DNA of 64,000 nt from contig NZ_CP013377.1 of the NCBI RefSeq assembly GCF_001718415.1, positions 1,054,001-1,118,000 on the forward strand. The letters are read 5' to 3'. This DNA is from Burkholderia pseudomultivorans. GTDB taxonomy: Bacteria; Pseudomonadota; Gammaproteobacteria; Burkholderiales; Burkholderiaceae. The notes beneath the pieces are model-generated. The model was not told the DNA's origin. It did no database searches and saw nothing but the letters and a program-made list of their open reading frames with translations. Below are positions 43,712 through 52,301 of this stretch, in pieces (position 1 is the stretch's first letter; each line of letters opens with the position of its first letter). The translations under genes were made by a program, and so were the position numbers.

Positions 43712-44302
43712 TGCATGTCCTGTTCTGATGTCGAGTGACCTTACATTAACCTGCCAGTCCGCCGCTCGGGTTACGCGCCCGGTTAAGGCTGTTACGGCAT
43801 GTCACGCCAACGACGCCGTGCGGGCCGATTGTTGCGTTTCCCGAGGTCCAGGCGGCGGGCGCGACCGGGGGCCGGAGCAGACGTTTATCGGCCGGCCGAC
43901 GCGTTTTAGCGGCCGGCGCCCAATATTTGAGATTTGTTTGGGTAAAAATTACCGATTTCGTATGATTTGGCGGGATCCGTCTGTTGTTTCTATGCAACCG
44001 TCAAGACGATGACATGAAAGAATGGTCGGATGAACGCTGCCAAAAAGCCCTCGTCAAGAAGTCAAAAAAAGCCGACAAAACAAATACTTATAACGAGGCC
44101 CCACTTTCATTATTTCTAGTTCTGGAAAAGCTTATTTCTTTATTTGCGGATCGCTCCCCTAGGGTACACCCCTAAACTCACGGTTCCCAAACGGGCAACT
44201 ATCCGGGCGCAGCCAGCAGGACCGATGGCGTTCCCGGGCGGTTGAGACCGTTTATGAAACAAGGTCGCGAGACCTGCCTCTTTTTAGAAGGGAGCTCCAC
44301 GA
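43712..44302. other. long upstream region of the porin gene
   Basis: 591 bases with no convincing gene. The first half is GC-rich; from about 43920 it turns AT-rich. A good sigma70-type promoter is at 43938-43966, giving a leader near 330 nt. A 53-codon frame at 44014-44175 lies inside the leader, but lacks a ribosome site and family features. A small dyad TAGGG-TACAC-CCCTA lies near 44160-44174. Confidence 0.5.
43938..43966 (+). promoter_or_regulatory. predicted sigma70 promoter of the porin
   Basis: TTGGGT (43938-43943) and TATGAT (43961-43966) are separated by 17 bp of AT-rich DNA. Transcription would begin near 43973, leaving about 330 nt before the porin ATG. Other weaker promoter-like pairs exist further downstream in the AT-rich leader. 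Confidence 0.5.
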
Positions 44303-45385
44303 ATGAACAAGACTCTGATCGTTGCAGCAGCTGCAGCATCGTTCGCAACCGTCGCTCACGCGCAAAGCAGCGTCACGCTGTACGGCGTGCTGGACGCAGG
44401 CATCACCTACCAAAGCAACGTCGCCAGCAAGTCGCTGTGGTCGATGGGCTCGGGCATCGACCAAAGCCGTTTCGGCCTGCGTGGCTCGGAAGACCTCGGC
44501 GGCGGCCTGAAGGCAATCTTCACGTTGGAAAGCGGCTTCAACATCGGTAACGGCCGTCTGGGCAACAACGGCGGCATGTTCAACCGTCAAGCTTTCGTCG
44601 GCCTGTCGAGCCAGTACGGCACGGTCACGCTGGGCAAGCAGTATGACGCAACCCAAGACTACCTGGCGCCGCTGACGGCAACGGGTTCGTGGGGCGGCAC
44701 GTACTTCGCTCACCCGTTCAACAACGACCGTCTGAGCACGAACGGCGACGTCGCGCTGAACAACTCGATCAAGTACACGAGCGCCAACTACGCTGGCCTG
44801 CAATTCGGCGGCACGTACTCGTTCTCGAACAACCAGAACTTCGGCAACAACCGTGCATACAGCGGCGGTCTGTCGTACCAGTTCCAGGGCCTGAAGCTGG
44901 GTGCAGCGTACTCGCAAGCTAACCTGGGCGACGGTACCAACGCCAACGGCGCGACGAACATCGCTGCACAAGGCCGCGTCCGTACGTACGGTGCTGCTGC
45001 TGGTTACGCATTCGGCCCGGCACAAGTCGGTGCTGCATGGACGCAATCGCGTATCGACAACCGTGCTGCAGGCGCTCCGACGGTGCGTGCTGACAACTAC
45101 GAAGTCAACGCAAAGTACAACCTGACGCCGGCTCTCGGCCTGGGCGCAGCTTACACGTACACGAACGCGAAGGTTAACGGTGGCAGCTCGCACTGGAACC
45201 AGTTCGGCCTGCAAGCTGACTACGCGCTGTCGAAGCGCACCGACGTGTACGCACAAGCTGTGTACCAGCGCGGCGCGAAGAACAACGCGTTCGGCACGTC
45301 GATCTACAACGGCGACCTGTCGACCGAGCCGAGCTCGTCGATCAACCAAACCGCAGCAACGGTTGGTCTGCGTCACCGCTTCTAA
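44303..45385 (+). CDS. outer-membrane porin (Gram-negative porin family, OpcP-like)
   Basis: A 360-residue trimeric-type porin. The signal peptide (TLIVAAAAASFATVAHA) is followed by QSSVTLYGVLDAGITY, the hallmark start of Burkholderiales porins, then SRFGLRGSEDLGGGLKAIF and FNRQAFVGLSSQYGTVTLGK. The protein ends in LRHRF with the terminal Phe needed for barrel assembly. Codon use favours a narrow set of codons (for example GGC, AAC, TCG), as in highly expressed genes. A classical terminator follows at 45421-45446. Confidence 0.95.
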   Translation: MNKTLIVAAAAASFATVAHAQSSVTLYGVLDAGITYQSNVASKSLWSMGSGIDQSRFGLRGSEDLGGGLKAIFTLESGFNIGNGRLGNNGGMFNRQAFVGLSSQYGTVTLGKQYDATQDYLAPLTATGSWGGTYFAHPFNNDRLSTNGDVALNNSIKYTSANYAGLQFGGTYSFSNNQNFGNNRAYSGGLSYQFQGLKLGAAYSQANLGDGTNANGATNIAAQGRVRTYGAAAGYAFGPAQVGAAWTQSRIDNRAAGAPTVRADNYEVNAKYNLTPALGLGAAYTYTNAKVNGGSSHWNQFGLQADYALSKRTDVYAQAVYQRGAKNNAFGTSIYNGDLSTEPSSSINQTAATVGLRHRF

Positions 45386-45420
45386 GCGTGACGGCGGGGC
45401 AACCCGCTTCGCAGCTCAAA

Positions 45421-45446
45421 AAGGCGCCTTCGGGCGCCTTTTTTTT
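45421..45446 (+). terminator. intrinsic terminator of the porin
   Basis: Stem AAGGCGCC/GGCGCCTT with TTCG loop followed by six T residues, 36 bases after the stop codon. Confidence 0.9.
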
Positions 45447-45503
45447 CGCCTGCCGGATGCGACGGGCCTGGATCCTGCGGACGGTCGCGCCGCCCGGGGC
45501 GCA

Positions 45504-45532
45504 AAAAAGCGAGGCCTTTGCCTCGCTTTTCG
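45504..45532. terminator. second hairpin between porin and rnk, terminator for rnk
   Basis: Stem GCGAGGC/GCCTCGC with loop CTTT, flanked by A-run on the left and TTTT on the right. Read on the minus strand it gives a stem and T-run just after rnk (40 bases from its stop), so it probably ends rnk transcription and could serve both directions. Confidence 0.8.
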
Positions 45533-45572
45533 TTTGACGGCCCGGAGTGGCGCGATGCGGGCCGCGGCGCCG

Positions 45573-45971
45573 TCAGCGCGTGTATTCGCCGTTCGCTTCC
45601 GGCTGGAACACGATTTCCGCAACCTTCATTAGCTTTTCCGCGCCGCTCGGCTGCGTCACCTTCACCAGCTGGCCGCGCTGCGTGCCCAGCAGCGCCATCC
45701 CGACCGGCGAGAAGACGTTCAGGCGCCCCAGTTCGAGATTGGCGGCGTCCGGATAAACAATCGTCCAGGTCGCCTGTTCCTGGGTCGTTTCATCGAGCAG
45801 CGTGATCTGCGAGTTCATCGTGACGACGTTCGCCTTGATCGCGTCCGGTCGAACGATGTCGGCGCGCTCGAGCAGCGTGTCGAGCATCGTCTGGAAGCGC
45901 GGGTTGTGTTCGGCGTGCTTTTCGAGACGAGCGACGTCGAGTTCGGTCAGCTGGTAAAGACGTTGTTTCAT
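45573..45971 (-). CDS. rnk: nucleoside diphosphate kinase regulator Rnk
   Basis: A 132-residue Rnk protein, a relative of GreA/GreB that carries the GreA/GreB C-terminal domain behind a short coiled-coil. It begins MKQRLYQLTELDVARLEKHA and contains TTQEQATWTIVYPDAANLEL and FSPVGMALLGTQRGQ, the last part being the FKBP-like Gre_C fold. It binds RNA polymerase and has been linked to nucleoside diphosphate kinase levels. Start 45971 follows GGAGAA. Confidence 0.92.
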   Translation of the reverse strand: MKQRLYQLTELDVARLEKHAEHNPRFQTMLDTLLERADIVRPDAIKANVVTMNSQITLLDETTQEQATWTIVYPDAANLELGRLNVFSPVGMALLGTQRGQLVKVTQPSGAEKLMKVAEIVFQPEANGEYTR

Positions 45972-46481
45972 GGCAGTTCTCCAAATGATCGGCAGGGGCA
46001 GGCGTGACGTGCCTATGGGATCGCCCGGAGCCTGTCTGACCGGCTCCGGGTGGAGACCGCGTGGTCAGATCAGGCGCCGGGCAGGGTCGAGCGGCGCCTG
46101 GGCCGTGCGTCGAGCGAGGGGGTGCGCCGGATGGCCGATGCGCGCGCGTGCGCCGGCCGGACCGGACGGCGAAACCGAAAAGGACGTAGGCGCGTGCATG
46201 TCGGGTGAATATCGGCTGGCGAATAAAAACCTTTCGATTCTACAACACAAGCTTCCGGCGGGCGACTGCGCTGTCAGCGTTCCGTCAGGGATTGTTGTGC
46301 TGGTGAAGCAAGTAAGCGGATTCGCCTCGGCGAATATGGGGCGATATTTTCCAAAATCGCAACGCTGTATGTTCAAACCAAGGGTTTCCCCTTGGTTCGC
46401 CGGGAACTACACTTGTTTCATTCGCTTCAGACAGTTCTGCCCGGGGCGATGCCAGAACAGAACATATTTCGGAGGTAAATC
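45972..46481. other. long structured region between rnk and the DUF4148 gene
   Basis: 510 bases with no convincing gene. From about 46200 to 46400 it is AT-richer and dense in small perfect hairpins: TTCGCC/GGCGAA near 46321, GCGAT/ATCGC near 46341, and AACCAAGGG/CCCTTGGTT with TTTC loop at 46376-46397. The last of these lies 85 bases before the DUF4148 start. It may be a regulated 5' leader or hold a short non-coding RNA. Confidence 0.45.
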
Positions 46482-46811
46482 ATGAAGTCGATCATCTACG
46501 CAGCGATTGCCGCTACCGTTATCGCGACCCCGGTCGCATCGTTCGCACAGTCCGAGCAGGGGCTGACGCGCGACCAGGTCAAGGCCGAACTCGTGCAGCT
46601 CGAACAGAACGGCTACAAGCCGCTGGCGAGCGATTCGCAATACCCGAGCGACATCCAGGCGGCCGAACAGCGGATCCAGCCGAACCAGCCGATGCTCGCC
46701 CATGCCGATACGAGCGGCTACGGTGCAGTGGCGACGGGCACCGAACAATCGGGCCGCCGCATGACGCGCGAAGCGCCGAACCCCGTGAACTCCGTGTATT
46801 TCGGTAACTGA
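46482..46811 (+). CDS. DUF4148 exported protein
   Basis: A 109-residue secreted protein of the DUF4148 family, common in Burkholderia. The signal peptide (MKSIIYAAIAATVIATPVAS, cleavage near FAQSE) is followed by the family core TRDQVKAELVQLEQNGYKP and the YPSDIQAAEQRI stretch. A strong ribosome site (CGGAGGT) precedes the ATG. The function of the family is unknown. It is followed by a hairpin with a T-run at 46925-46955. Confidence 0.9.
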   Translation: MKSIIYAAIAATVIATPVASFAQSEQGLTRDQVKAELVQLEQNGYKPLASDSQYPSDIQAAEQRIQPNQPMLAHADTSGYGAVATGTEQSGRRMTREAPNPVNSVYFGN

Positions 46812-46924
46812 ACATCCCCCGGGTCTGCCCGAGCGCACCATTCAATCGACGAGACGCGCGCGAATCGCGCGCGTCGTTCGCCCGCAGGAGCAGAACCTCC
46901 GTCGCCGCAACCCGGCGGCTTTCA

Positions 46925-46955
46925 GCCCAGACGCTCGCGCGTTTGGGCCTTTTTT
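46925..46955 (+). terminator. intrinsic terminator downstream of the DUF4148 gene
   Basis: A 9-bp stem (GCCCAGACG/CGTTTGGGC, one G-U pair) with 6-base loop, then a single C and six T residues. It lies about 114 bases after the DUF4148 stop and just before the CBS gene's 3' end. Confidence 0.75.
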
Positions 46956-46966
46956 GCTGGAACCGG

Positions 46967-47428
46967 TCAGGCGGACGTGACCGCGGGCGTGCCGTGGATG
47001 TAGTGTTCGAGCTGGCTGATCGTGAACTGCTGGTCGGCAATCACGCTTTTCACGAGGTCGCCGATCGAGATGAGGCCGACCAGCTTGCCGTCGTCGAGCA
47101 CGGGGAGGTGGCGCATCCGGTGCTCGGTCATCAACGCCATGCACTCGTCGGTCGTTTGCGACGGTTCGACATAGCGCACCTTGGCCGTCATGATCTCCTC
47201 GACGCGGGTGGCCTTCGACGAGCGATCCTGCAGCACGACCTTGCGCGCGTAGTCGCGCTCGGTGACGATGCCCGCGATGTCGTCGCCGTCCACGACCAGC
47301 AATGCGCCGATGCCTTTTTCGGCCATCAGCTTGATGGCGTCGTAGACGAGGTCGGCTTTCGTGACGGTATAGATTGTGCGGCCGGCGTCCGGCTTGGCCT
47401 TGAGAATCTGCGCGACAGTCGTGCTCAT
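46967..47428 (-). CDS. CBS-domain pair protein
   Basis: A 153-residue protein made of two CBS domains, which bind adenine nucleotides such as AMP or ATP. The first repeat contains VYDAIKLMAEKGIGALLVVD and ITERDYARKV-type region (IAGIVTERDYARKVVL); the second MTEHRMRHLPVLDDGKLVGL and ISIGDLVKSVI. Small stand-alone CBS pairs are usually energy-sensing regulators. ATG 47428 follows GGAGAA. Divergent from ribA. Confidence 0.9.
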   Translation of the reverse strand: MSTTVAQILKAKPDAGRTIYTVTKADLVYDAIKLMAEKGIGALLVVDGDDIAGIVTERDYARKVVLQDRSSKATRVEEIMTAKVRYVEPSQTTDECMALMTEHRMRHLPVLDDGKLVGLISIGDLVKSVIADQQFTISQLEHYIHGTPAVTSA

Positions 47429-47603
47429 TCGCTTTCTCCGTGTGCGGGACGATGCTGGAAAGGCAGGCGTGATGCGCGTCACCCGATGGAACCAGTATAG
47501 CCGGGCAGGCGGTGGCAGTCGCGTGACGTTTCCAGATTAGCGGTAAACTCCGGTCACGCACTATCCAGAAAATTCCTACATACCGTTCGTTTCGATTGAA
47601 TTC

Positions 47604-48254
47604 ATGATGTCTTCGCGTCCCCAATCGCCCATGCCGGGCAATGGCCAGGCCGACGAGTGCGTGACGCTCGTCGCTACCGCGTCGCTGCCCACGCGCTACG
47701 GCACGTTCACGTCGTACGCGTTTCGCGTATCGGGCAGCGATGCCGAACACCTTGCGCTCGTGATGGGCGACGTGACCGGCGAGCAGTCCGTGCTGACGCG
47801 GCTGCATTCCGAATGTCTGACCGGCGACGTGTTCGGCTCGTACCGCTGCGACTGCGGCGAGCAGCTCGACCTGGCGCTGCGCTACATCGCGGCCGAAGAC
47901 CGCGGCGTGCTGCTGTATCTGCGCGGCCATGAAGGGCGCGGTATCGGCCTGAGCAACAAGATCCGCGCATACGCGCTGCAGGAGCAGGGGCGCGACACCG
48001 TCGAGGCGAATCTCGACCTCGGCCTGCCCGACGATGCGCGCGAATACGATTCGGCTGCCGCGATCCTGCGGATCCTCGGCGTGACGTCGGTGCGCCTGAT
48101 GAGCAACAATCCGAAGAAATTCGACACGCTCGTGAAGCACGGCATTCCGGTATGCGAGCGGGTGGCGCTGGCGGTACCGGTGCGCGAGGAGAACGAGCGC
48201 TATATCCGCACGAAGCAGGTCAAGTTCGGACATTACTTCGAGGAAAACGAATAG
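47604..48254 (+). CDS. ribA: GTP cyclohydrolase II
   Basis: A 216-residue GTP cyclohydrolase II that opens the imidazole ring of GTP to give the riboflavin precursor 2,5-diamino-6-ribosylamino-pyrimidinone phosphate, releasing formate and pyrophosphate. Zinc ligands Cys71, Cys82 and Cys84 lie in [20 protein letters not shown], and [12 protein letters not shown] and NNPKKFD are conserved. A stand-alone enzyme, not fused to DHBP synthase. ATG 47604 is followed by a second ATG (47607). Confidence 0.94.
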   Translation: MMSSRPQSPMPGNGQADECVTLVATASLPTRYGTFTSYAFRVSGSDAEHLALVMGDVTGEQSVLTRLHSECLTGDVFGSYRCDCGEQLDLALRYIAAEDRGVLLYLRGHEGRGIGLSNKIRAYALQEQGRDTVEANLDLGLPDDAREYDSAAAILRILGVTSVRLMSNNPKKFDTLVKHGIPVCERVALAVPVREENERYIRTKQVKFGHYFEENE

Positions 48255-48556
48255 CGGGAAATTCAGCCGTGTCCGGGACGGGCCAGGAAGGTCCGGGGAA
48301 ATTCCGCAACTCGATGAATCAAAAACGAAAACGCGGAATTTCCTGCCCTTGGGCTGCTGTATCGACGCTTGTCTGCGCACGTCCGAACGTGCCGCATCGG
48401 CGCAGGTTTTTTGCGTTATGCAGAAACCTGCGCCAATTGTCCTTCCTTCACGAAAGCCAACCAGCCTGTTCGGGCAGCGGAGTTTCCCGCGCCGAGCCAT
48501 AGCGCCAGCGCGCGAGCCTGAAGATCGGATTGCCGCTCTTGACGCTTCACAGCTAG
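48255..48556. other. gap after ribA with two long dyads
   Basis: 302 bases with no gene seen. Perfect 11-bp inverted repeats occur at 48297-48307/48333-48343 (GGAAATTCCGC and its complement, 25-base spacer) and at 48399-48409/48424-48434 (GGCGCAGGTTT and its complement, 14-base spacer). The second is followed by CAATTG and not by a T-run. They could be terminators for ribA or ends of a small element. Confidence 0.5.
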
Positions 48557-49489
48557 CTAGCCCGCTTCCGGGCTCGCCATGCCTTCCATCCATTGCTCGA
48601 ACGCGGACACCGCGGCATCGTCGGCACGATCGCCGTTCGTCACCAGCATGTAGTCGTCGGCACGCCAGACGGGCGACGCGAGGGGACACACGAGGCGGCC
48701 CTCGGCGAGATCGCGCCCGATCAGCGGCAGCGATGCCAGCGCGACGCCGAGCCCCTCGATGGCTGCGCCGAGCTGAAGATTCACGTGATCGAATTCGACA
48801 TGGCGCGCCGGCCGCAGGTCGGCAGCGTCCGCTTCCTTCAGCCAGTGCGCCCAGGCGGAGCGCGTCGTGGCCGAATGCAGCAGCGTGTGATGGCGCAGGT
48901 CGGCCACGCTCTGTATCGGATGCCGGCGCAGCAACGCGGGATTGCACGCAGGTACGCGCAGGTCGGGCATCAGCGGGCGCGACACGATACCGGCGCCTTG
49001 TTCCGGGCCGGACCGAACGCCGATATCGAAGGCATCAGCGACATAGCGCAGCTTGCGCGATGTCGTCGACACCCGCACGTCGATGTCGGGGTATCGCGAA
49101 TGGAAATCGGCAAGCCGCGGCAGCAGCCAGCACAGCGCAAAGCTCATCGGCACATTCACGCGCACGACGCCCGATATTCGGTGCGAGAAGGTGTTGTGGC
49201 GCAGCCGGACCACCGCGGTACCGAGGCGCTCGAACGCATTGCTGACGTCGTTCAGCAAGGCCGCCCCTTCGTCGGTCAGCACGACGCCGCGCGGACGACG
49301 GTCGAACAACGGCAGGCCGAACCAGTCCTCCAGCAGCCTGATCTGTTTTCCGACGGCCCAGTGGGTGACATGCAGTTCCACCGCGGCGCCCGCGAAGCTG
49401 CCATGCCTCGCGACCGCGTCGAAAGCGCGCAGCGCATTGAGCGGGGGCAGTTCGTCCCGGTTCTTCGCAGTGCTCTGGCTTGCGTTCAT
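48557..49489 (-). CDS. LysR-type regulator, GcvA-like
   Basis: A 310-residue LysR regulator with LPPLNALRAFDAVARHGSFA and AAVELHVTHWAVGKQIRLLE in the winged helix, a GcvA-like start. The substrate domain has GVVRVNVPMSFALCWLLPRL and GAAIEGLGVALASLPLIGRD. It is divergent from an MFS exporter and PanE-like oxidoreductase, its probable targets. The inducer is unknown. Confidence 0.9.
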   Translation of the reverse strand: MNASQSTAKNRDELPPLNALRAFDAVARHGSFAGAAVELHVTHWAVGKQIRLLEDWFGLPLFDRRPRGVVLTDEGAALLNDVSNAFERLGTAVVRLRHNTFSHRISGVVRVNVPMSFALCWLLPRLADFHSRYPDIDVRVSTTSRKLRYVADAFDIGVRSGPEQGAGIVSRPLMPDLRVPACNPALLRRHPIQSVADLRHHTLLHSATTRSAWAHWLKEADAADLRPARHVEFDHVNLQLGAAIEGLGVALASLPLIGRDLAEGRLVCPLASPVWRADDYMLVTNGDRADDAAVSAFEQWMEGMASPEAG

Positions 49490-49627
49490 GACGTGACTTT
49501 TTCTCCCGGTTGATGCGATTTTAGCTCAATTGAAATAGCCGGCGCCTCGGCCATAGAATCTGCATGTCGGGCCTGAGAGCCATGCCGCAAGCGGCTTTAG
49601 CCAGCCACGCGTACGGAGAGAATCACG

Positions 49628-50839
49628 ATGAGCCTGCCGGTTTTTTCCCCTCCCGTCGTGCGGGAGACTGCGCCGTCGCGGTCGCGCGTGCTGTGGCTGT
49701 CGTGCGCGGCGCACGCGCTCCACGACGGCTATACGGACATGATTTACGCGCTGCTACCCGTATGGCAGTCGGAGTTCGGACTCGACTTTGCGGCGCTGGC
49801 CATCCTGCGCGGCGTCTATGCCGGCACGATGGCGGCGCTGCAGTTACCTGCCGGGCGTCTTGCACAACGTCTGGGCAGTCGCGCGACGCTCGCGGTCGGC
49901 ACGCTGCTCGCGGCGCTCGGCTATGCGATCGCGGGCATGTCGGGCGGCCTGGTCGGTTTGAGCGTGGCGCTGGCGATTTCGGGTGGCGGCTCCAGCACGC
50001 AGCATCCGATCGCATCGGGCGCCATCTCCCGCATCTACGGACGTGACGCGAGAGGGCCGCTCGGCGTCTACAACTTCGCCGGCGATCTGGGGAAATCCGC
50101 GCTGCCCGCAGCGATTTCGCTGCTCGTCACCATGATGCCGTGGCGTCACGCGCTATGGATCGTCGCCGGATTCGGCTGCATCGTTGCCGCGGTCGTCGCG
50201 CTGCGGTTTCCCGCAGTGCCGCGTGGCGCCGGCAAGGCGACGGCAGCTGCAGAAGCGTCCGCTCAACGCCGAGGCGCTGGCGCAAGCGGATTCCCAGCGC
50301 TGTTTTCGATCGGTGTGCTCGATACGGCCGTACGCATGGGACTGCTTACTTTTCTGCCTTTCCTGCTCAACGCAAAGGGCATTTCGCCCCGACTGGTGGG
50401 AACGGCCCTCGCGCTCGTTTTCATTGGCGGCGCGGCCGGCAAGTTCGTGTGCGGCTGGCTCGGTGCGCGCCTGGGGGTGGTGAATACGGTGCTGCTCACG
50501 GAAGGGGGGACGGCTGCGTGCATCGTCGCAGTGATGTATCTCCCGTTGTCGCTTACCATGGTGCTGCTGCCGATTCTCGGCATGATGCTCAACGGCACGT
50601 CCTCCGTGCTGTACGGAACCGTTCCGGAGCTGTCCGCGCCCGAGCGCACCGAGCGTTCATTCGCGATCTTCTACACGGGAACGATCGCATCGGGCGCGAT
50701 ATCGCCGGTCCTCTATGGTTTCCTGGGCGACGGGATCGGCGTGCAGGGCGCCACCTACGCCACCGCGTTGACCGCTCTCGCGATTTTTCCGCTCGCGCTC
50801 GCCCTGCGCCCGCGCCTGACCGATGGCTCTACAGGATGA
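49628..50839 (+). CDS. MFS transporter, fosmidomycin-resistance-like
   Basis: A 403-residue MFS exporter with about 12 membrane segments. The start ALHDGYTDMIYALLPVWQSE and the loop FNF-like GVYNFAGDLGKSALPAAISL resemble the fosmidomycin-resistance (Fsr) group, as does the GGSSTQHPIASGAISRIYG stretch. A Gly/Ala-rich inter-domain linker lies near residues 200-215. It likely exports a small organic compound. The PanE-like gene starts 6 bases after its stop. Upstream LysR is divergent. Confidence 0.85.
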   Translation: MSLPVFSPPVVRETAPSRSRVLWLSCAAHALHDGYTDMIYALLPVWQSEFGLDFAALAILRGVYAGTMAALQLPAGRLAQRLGSRATLAVGTLLAALGYAIAGMSGGLVGLSVALAISGGGSSTQHPIASGAISRIYGRDARGPLGVYNFAGDLGKSALPAAISLLVTMMPWRHALWIVAGFGCIVAAVVALRFPAVPRGAGKATAAAEASAQRRGAGASGFPALFSIGVLDTAVRMGLLTFLPFLLNAKGISPRLVGTALALVFIGGAAGKFVCGWLGARLGVVNTVLLTEGGTAACIVAVMYLPLSLTMVLLPILGMMLNGTSSVLYGTVPELSAPERTERSFAIFYTGTIASGAISPVLYGFLGDGIGVQGATYATALTALAIFPLALALRPRLTDGSTG

Positions 50840-50845
50840 AATGCC

Positions 50846-51742
50846 ATGACGAAGCCTGACCACCCGAGCGTCGCCGTTGTCGGCCCGGGAGCAATTGGAA
50901 CGACCGTAGCCGCGGCCCTTCATGAGGCCGGCCGCACGCCGGCAATCTGCGGGCGCTCGCCGCACGCACGGCTCGCGCTGCGCTTCGACGGCGGCGAGAT
51001 CGTCGTGCCCGGACCCGTGCTGACCGATCCGCAGGCGGTCAAGGCGCGGTTCGATCTTGTGTTCGTTGCGGTCAAGTCGACGCAGGTGGCGAGCGCGGCG
51101 CCCTGGATCGCCGCGCTATGCGACGCGAGCACCGTTGTCTGCGTGCTGCAGAATGGCGTGGAGCAAAAAGCCGCCTTCGCACCATATGCAGCCGACGCTG
51201 TTGTCGTGCCGTCGGTGGTCTGGTTTCCTGCGCAACGCGAATCGGACGCGTCGGTGTGGCTGCGCGGCGAGCCTCGCCTCACCGTGCCCGATACGCCGGC
51301 GAGCAAGGTGGTGGTCTCGGCGTTGCGCGGCACGCGCTGCTCGGTCGAGGTCGCGGAGGATTTCATCTCGCTCGCGTGGCGAAAGCTCTTGCAGAATGCA
51401 GCCGCGGGACTCATGGTGCTGACCGGCCGCCGCGCCGGCATGTTCTCGCGAAGCGACATCACCGAACTGTCGCTGGCCTACCTGCGGGAATGTCTCGAGG
51501 TCGCGCGTGCGTCGGGTGCGAAGCTCGGCGATGAAGTGCCTCGGGAGATCGTCGACGGATTCCAGCGCCTGCCATCCGATCTGGGTACGTCGATTCTTGC
51601 CGACCGGCAGGGCAATCGCCCGCTCGAATGGGACTGCCGGAACGGGGTTGTGCAGCGCTACGGACGGTCTCACGGCATTTCGACGCCGATCAGCGATCTG
51701 ATCGTGCCGCTTCTCGCTGCCGCCAGCGACGGTCCGGGCTGA
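50846..51742 (+). CDS. ketopantoate reductase (PanE/ApbA) family oxidoreductase
   Basis: A 298-residue NADPH-dependent reductase of the 2-dehydropantoate reductase type. It has the N-terminal Rossmann motif VAVVGPGAIGTTVAAAL (residues 9-25), the VFVAVKSTQ strand, VLQNGVE, and the catalytic Lys in SLAWRKLLQNA. The family includes true ketopantoate reductases and unrelated alpha-keto acid reductases; here, coupling with an exporter and its LysR regulator suggests a specialised substrate. The 180 bases after the stop (51743-51922) show no gene. Confidence 0.88.
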   Translation: MTKPDHPSVAVVGPGAIGTTVAAALHEAGRTPAICGRSPHARLALRFDGGEIVVPGPVLTDPQAVKARFDLVFVAVKSTQVASAAPWIAALCDASTVVCVLQNGVEQKAAFAPYAADAVVVPSVVWFPAQRESDASVWLRGEPRLTVPDTPASKVVVSALRGTRCSVEVAEDFISLAWRKLLQNAAAGLMVLTGRRAGMFSRSDITELSLAYLRECLEVARASGAKLGDEVPREIVDGFQRLPSDLGTSILADRQGNRPLEWDCRNGVVQRYGRSHGISTPISDLIVPLLAAASDGPG

Positions 51743-51922
51743 TGGCACGGAGACCGGTATCGGGCCCGACCAGCGTGAACTCTCGTCGGGGAGTCGAAGA
51801 ACGAACGCGCGAGCCAACGATGCGACGGGCGGACACACATCGATTGTGAACGCCATGTGCGACCGGTCTTGCCATGTCGAAACGTACGCGAAATCCGGCG
51901 TCCGGCGCTGCGAGAGATAACA

Positions 51923-52213
51923 ATGAGCGAACCCGACTTGCGTCGTCCGGTTTCCGGACCTTACCGTCAATCCCGCTGGTCGACCGCGCTGGCGCGCATC
52001 GTCGGCGCTGTATTCAAGGCCGTCATGATCGTGGCGATGCTGGCGTTCGCGGTGCTGATGGCCCTGATGGGCGGCGGCGCCGACTTTTTGGGGGCGCCGG
52101 CCGCGAAGGAGGGACGATGGCGCAGGCGGCTCGCGTTCGTCGCATGCGCAACCCTGATCGCGGCGCTGTACTGGTGGCAGAAACGCTCGACGGGCGCGGC
52201 TGCGCGCCTATAG
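51923..52213 (+). CDS. small membrane protein, unknown function
   Basis: A 96-residue protein with two membrane segments (about residues 30-50 and 71-86) and Arg/Lys-rich flanks. It starts MSEPDLRRPVSGPYRQSRWS, and GAGAG precedes ATG 51923. No named family is recognised. It faces the predicted sRNA at 52245-52301. Confidence 0.6.
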   Translation: MSEPDLRRPVSGPYRQSRWSTALARIVGAVFKAVMIVAMLAFAVLMALMGGGADFLGAPAAKEGRWRRRLAFVACATLIAALYWWQKRSTGAAARL

Positions 52214-52244
52214 CGCCGGTGGCGCGGCAGATCGGACAGGCAAT

Positions 52245-52270
52245 AAAAAAGCCCGCTGCTTGAGCGGGCT
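52245..52270 (-). terminator. intrinsic terminator of the predicted sRNA
   Basis: On the minus strand: 8-bp stem AGCCCGCT/AGCGGGCT, 5-base loop, then six T residues. It may also end read-through from the cepI transcript. Confidence 0.9.
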
Positions 52271-52301
52271 GAATCCATGTTTGGAGACATGGAGGAGACA
52301 G
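52245..52301 (-). ncRNA. predicted small RNA with anti-Shine-Dalgarno loops
   Basis: Read on the minus strand, -35 TTGCTT (52330-52335) and -10 TTAAAT (52308-52313) with 16 bp between them predict a start near 52301. The RNA would be about 57 nt: a C/U-rich start with CUCCUCC, a hairpin (CCAUG...CAUGG, 52275-52292) whose loop is UCUCCAAA, then a perfect terminator (stem AGCCCGCT/AGCGGGCT, 52250-52270) ending in six U. The layout matches Hfq-dependent sRNAs whose CU-rich stretches mask ribosome binding sites. It could also be processed from the 3' end of the upstream gene's mRNA (stop at 52412). Confidence 0.65.

Noticed and set aside
43984..44175. A short frame in the porin leader with a lysine-rich product.
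   Set aside because: No ribosome site, AT-rich leader, and it lies inside the predicted untranslated region; treated as non-coding.
46842..48947. A 701-codon minus-strand frame over the CBS gene, ribA and the gap.
   Set aside because: It overlaps well-supported genes out of frame and has no domain features.
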